Assembly: GCA_002369075.1 (NCBI GenBank)
Contig: DFEG01000034.1
Span: forward strand, 1 to 15,189
Direction: 5' to 3'
Length of the DNA: 15,189 nucleotides
DNA from: Bacteroidales bacterium UBA3808
GTDB lineage: Bacteria > Bacteroidota > Bacteroidia > Bacteroidales > Paludibacteraceae
The notes under the pieces: generated by a model
Told to the model about the DNA's origin: nothing
The model's database searches: none
Seen by the model: only the letters and a program-made list of their open reading frames with translations
Shown here: one piece after another, positions 14,684 to 15,189 of the stretch
Position numbering within the stretch: position 1 is the stretch's first letter
How the letters are laid out: each line of letters begins with the position of its first letter
Program-made: the position numbers and the translations under genes

Positions 14684-15189
14684 TTATTGCTTTTTGTATT
14701 TATACCTCGCCCCTACTTTTCCTTTGGCTATCGCCATAAGTTTGTTACGGGTAAAAGTCTTGCGAATCGGCGAGATTCGATCGGTGAATACATGTCCCTC
14801 CAAATGGTCGTACTCATGCTGTACGATACGTGCTTGGAAATCCGTAAAAGTCTCCACATGTTCCTCAAAATTCTCGTCCTGGTAACGGATCGTAATGGTC
14901 TTGGGGCGGACGACATTTTCGCTGATTCCGGGCAGCGAAAGGCAGCCCTCGGAATATGTGCAAGTCTCTTCGCTTGTTTCTAACAACTCCGGATTAATAA
15001 ACACTCGCTTGAAATCCTTGCACTCAGGATAGTCTTCTGCCAGCTCAGAACCATCTACCACGAACAACCGCCAGGGCTTGCCTACCTGCGGAGCTGCCAG
15101 ACCGCACCCCTCTGCTTGGGTCAGGGTCTCATACATATCCGCGATAAACTGTTTCAGTTCTGGCGTGTTCTCTATTTCTTCAGCCTGCT
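14684..15189 (-). CDS. def: Peptide deformylase, 5' end cut off by window
   Basis: This enzyme removes the formyl group from the N-terminal methionine of nascent proteins at the ribosome. 167 residues are visible, beginning QAEEIENTPELKQFIADMYE; the missing N-terminus should be about 20 residues. All three active-site motifs are intact: GCGLAAPQV, then EGCLSLPG with the metal-ligand cysteine, and QHEYDHLEG with the two histidine ligands and catalytic glutamate. FTRNKLMAIAKGKVGARYKY near the end is a normal basic tail. The methionine encoded at 15136 is internal, not the start: open in-frame sequence with family-like residues continues to the window edge. It is the first visible gene of the compact cluster, and its promoter lies outside. 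Confidence 0.96.
   Translation of the reverse strand, partial: QAEEIENTPELKQFIADMYETLTQAEGCGLAAPQVGKPWRLFVVDGSELAEDYPECKDFKRVFINPELLETSEETCTYSEGCLSLPGISENVVRPKTITIRYQDENFEEHVETFTDFQARIVQHEYDHLEGHVFTDRISPIRKTFTRNKLMAIAKGKVGARYKYKKQ

Noticed and set aside
14684..15136. Deformylase starting at the methionine at 15136
   Set aside because: This would remove part of the helix before the GCGLAAPQ motif; open in-frame sequence continues to the window edge.

Overview
The window is about 15.2 kb from a Bacteroidales-type bacterium (phylum Bacteroidota). Three things suggest this: a reduced V/A-type ATPase operon in the order E, DUF2764, A, B, D, I, K; a promoter of the Bacteroidota form (TTTG, 20-base spacer, TAnnTTTG) with AT-rich leaders lacking Shine-Dalgarno sequences; and protein families typical of the group (DUF2764, DUF3109, PD40-OmpA). 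All recognised genes are on the minus strand, so transcription runs from high to low coordinates. No stretch over 300 bases lacks a gene, and I see no tRNA, rRNA, CRISPR array, insertion sequence or origin.

Region 1 (15189 down to 8287) is a tightly packed run of six genes with gaps of 1 to 24 bases or short overlaps: def (peptide deformylase, 5' end outside the window), mntP (manganese exporter), a cysteine-rich DUF3109 protein, cinA, an unusual 950-residue fusion protein, and a MalY/PatB-type aminotransferase. The fusion joins a complete AspT/YidE-type inner-membrane transporter to PD40 repeats and an OmpA peptidoglycan-binding domain in one uninterrupted frame. It is the most novel object here.

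Region 2 (8286 to 8197) is the only clear transcription boundary. An AT-rich hairpin with a nine-base T tract could end the upstream transcript. It overlaps a near-ideal Bacteroidota promoter that starts the ATPase operon.

Region 3 (8196 down to 1) is the rotary ATPase operon: subunit E (peripheral stalk), DUF2764 (probably the reduced C/d subunit), a methyltransferase that does not belong to the machine, A (catalytic), B (non-catalytic), D (central rotor shaft), I (membrane stator) and K (rotor ring, running off the left edge). The methyltransferase is much more AT-rich than its neighbours and looks like horizontally acquired cargo inserted between DUF2764 and A. The D gene carries five single-base insertions within about 280 bases, while every other gene in the window is intact. 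No separate F, G or full-length C genes are visible. The visible part of K keeps the Thr-Gln and Gln positions of the sodium-binding site of Enterococcus NtpK, so sodium coupling is possible.
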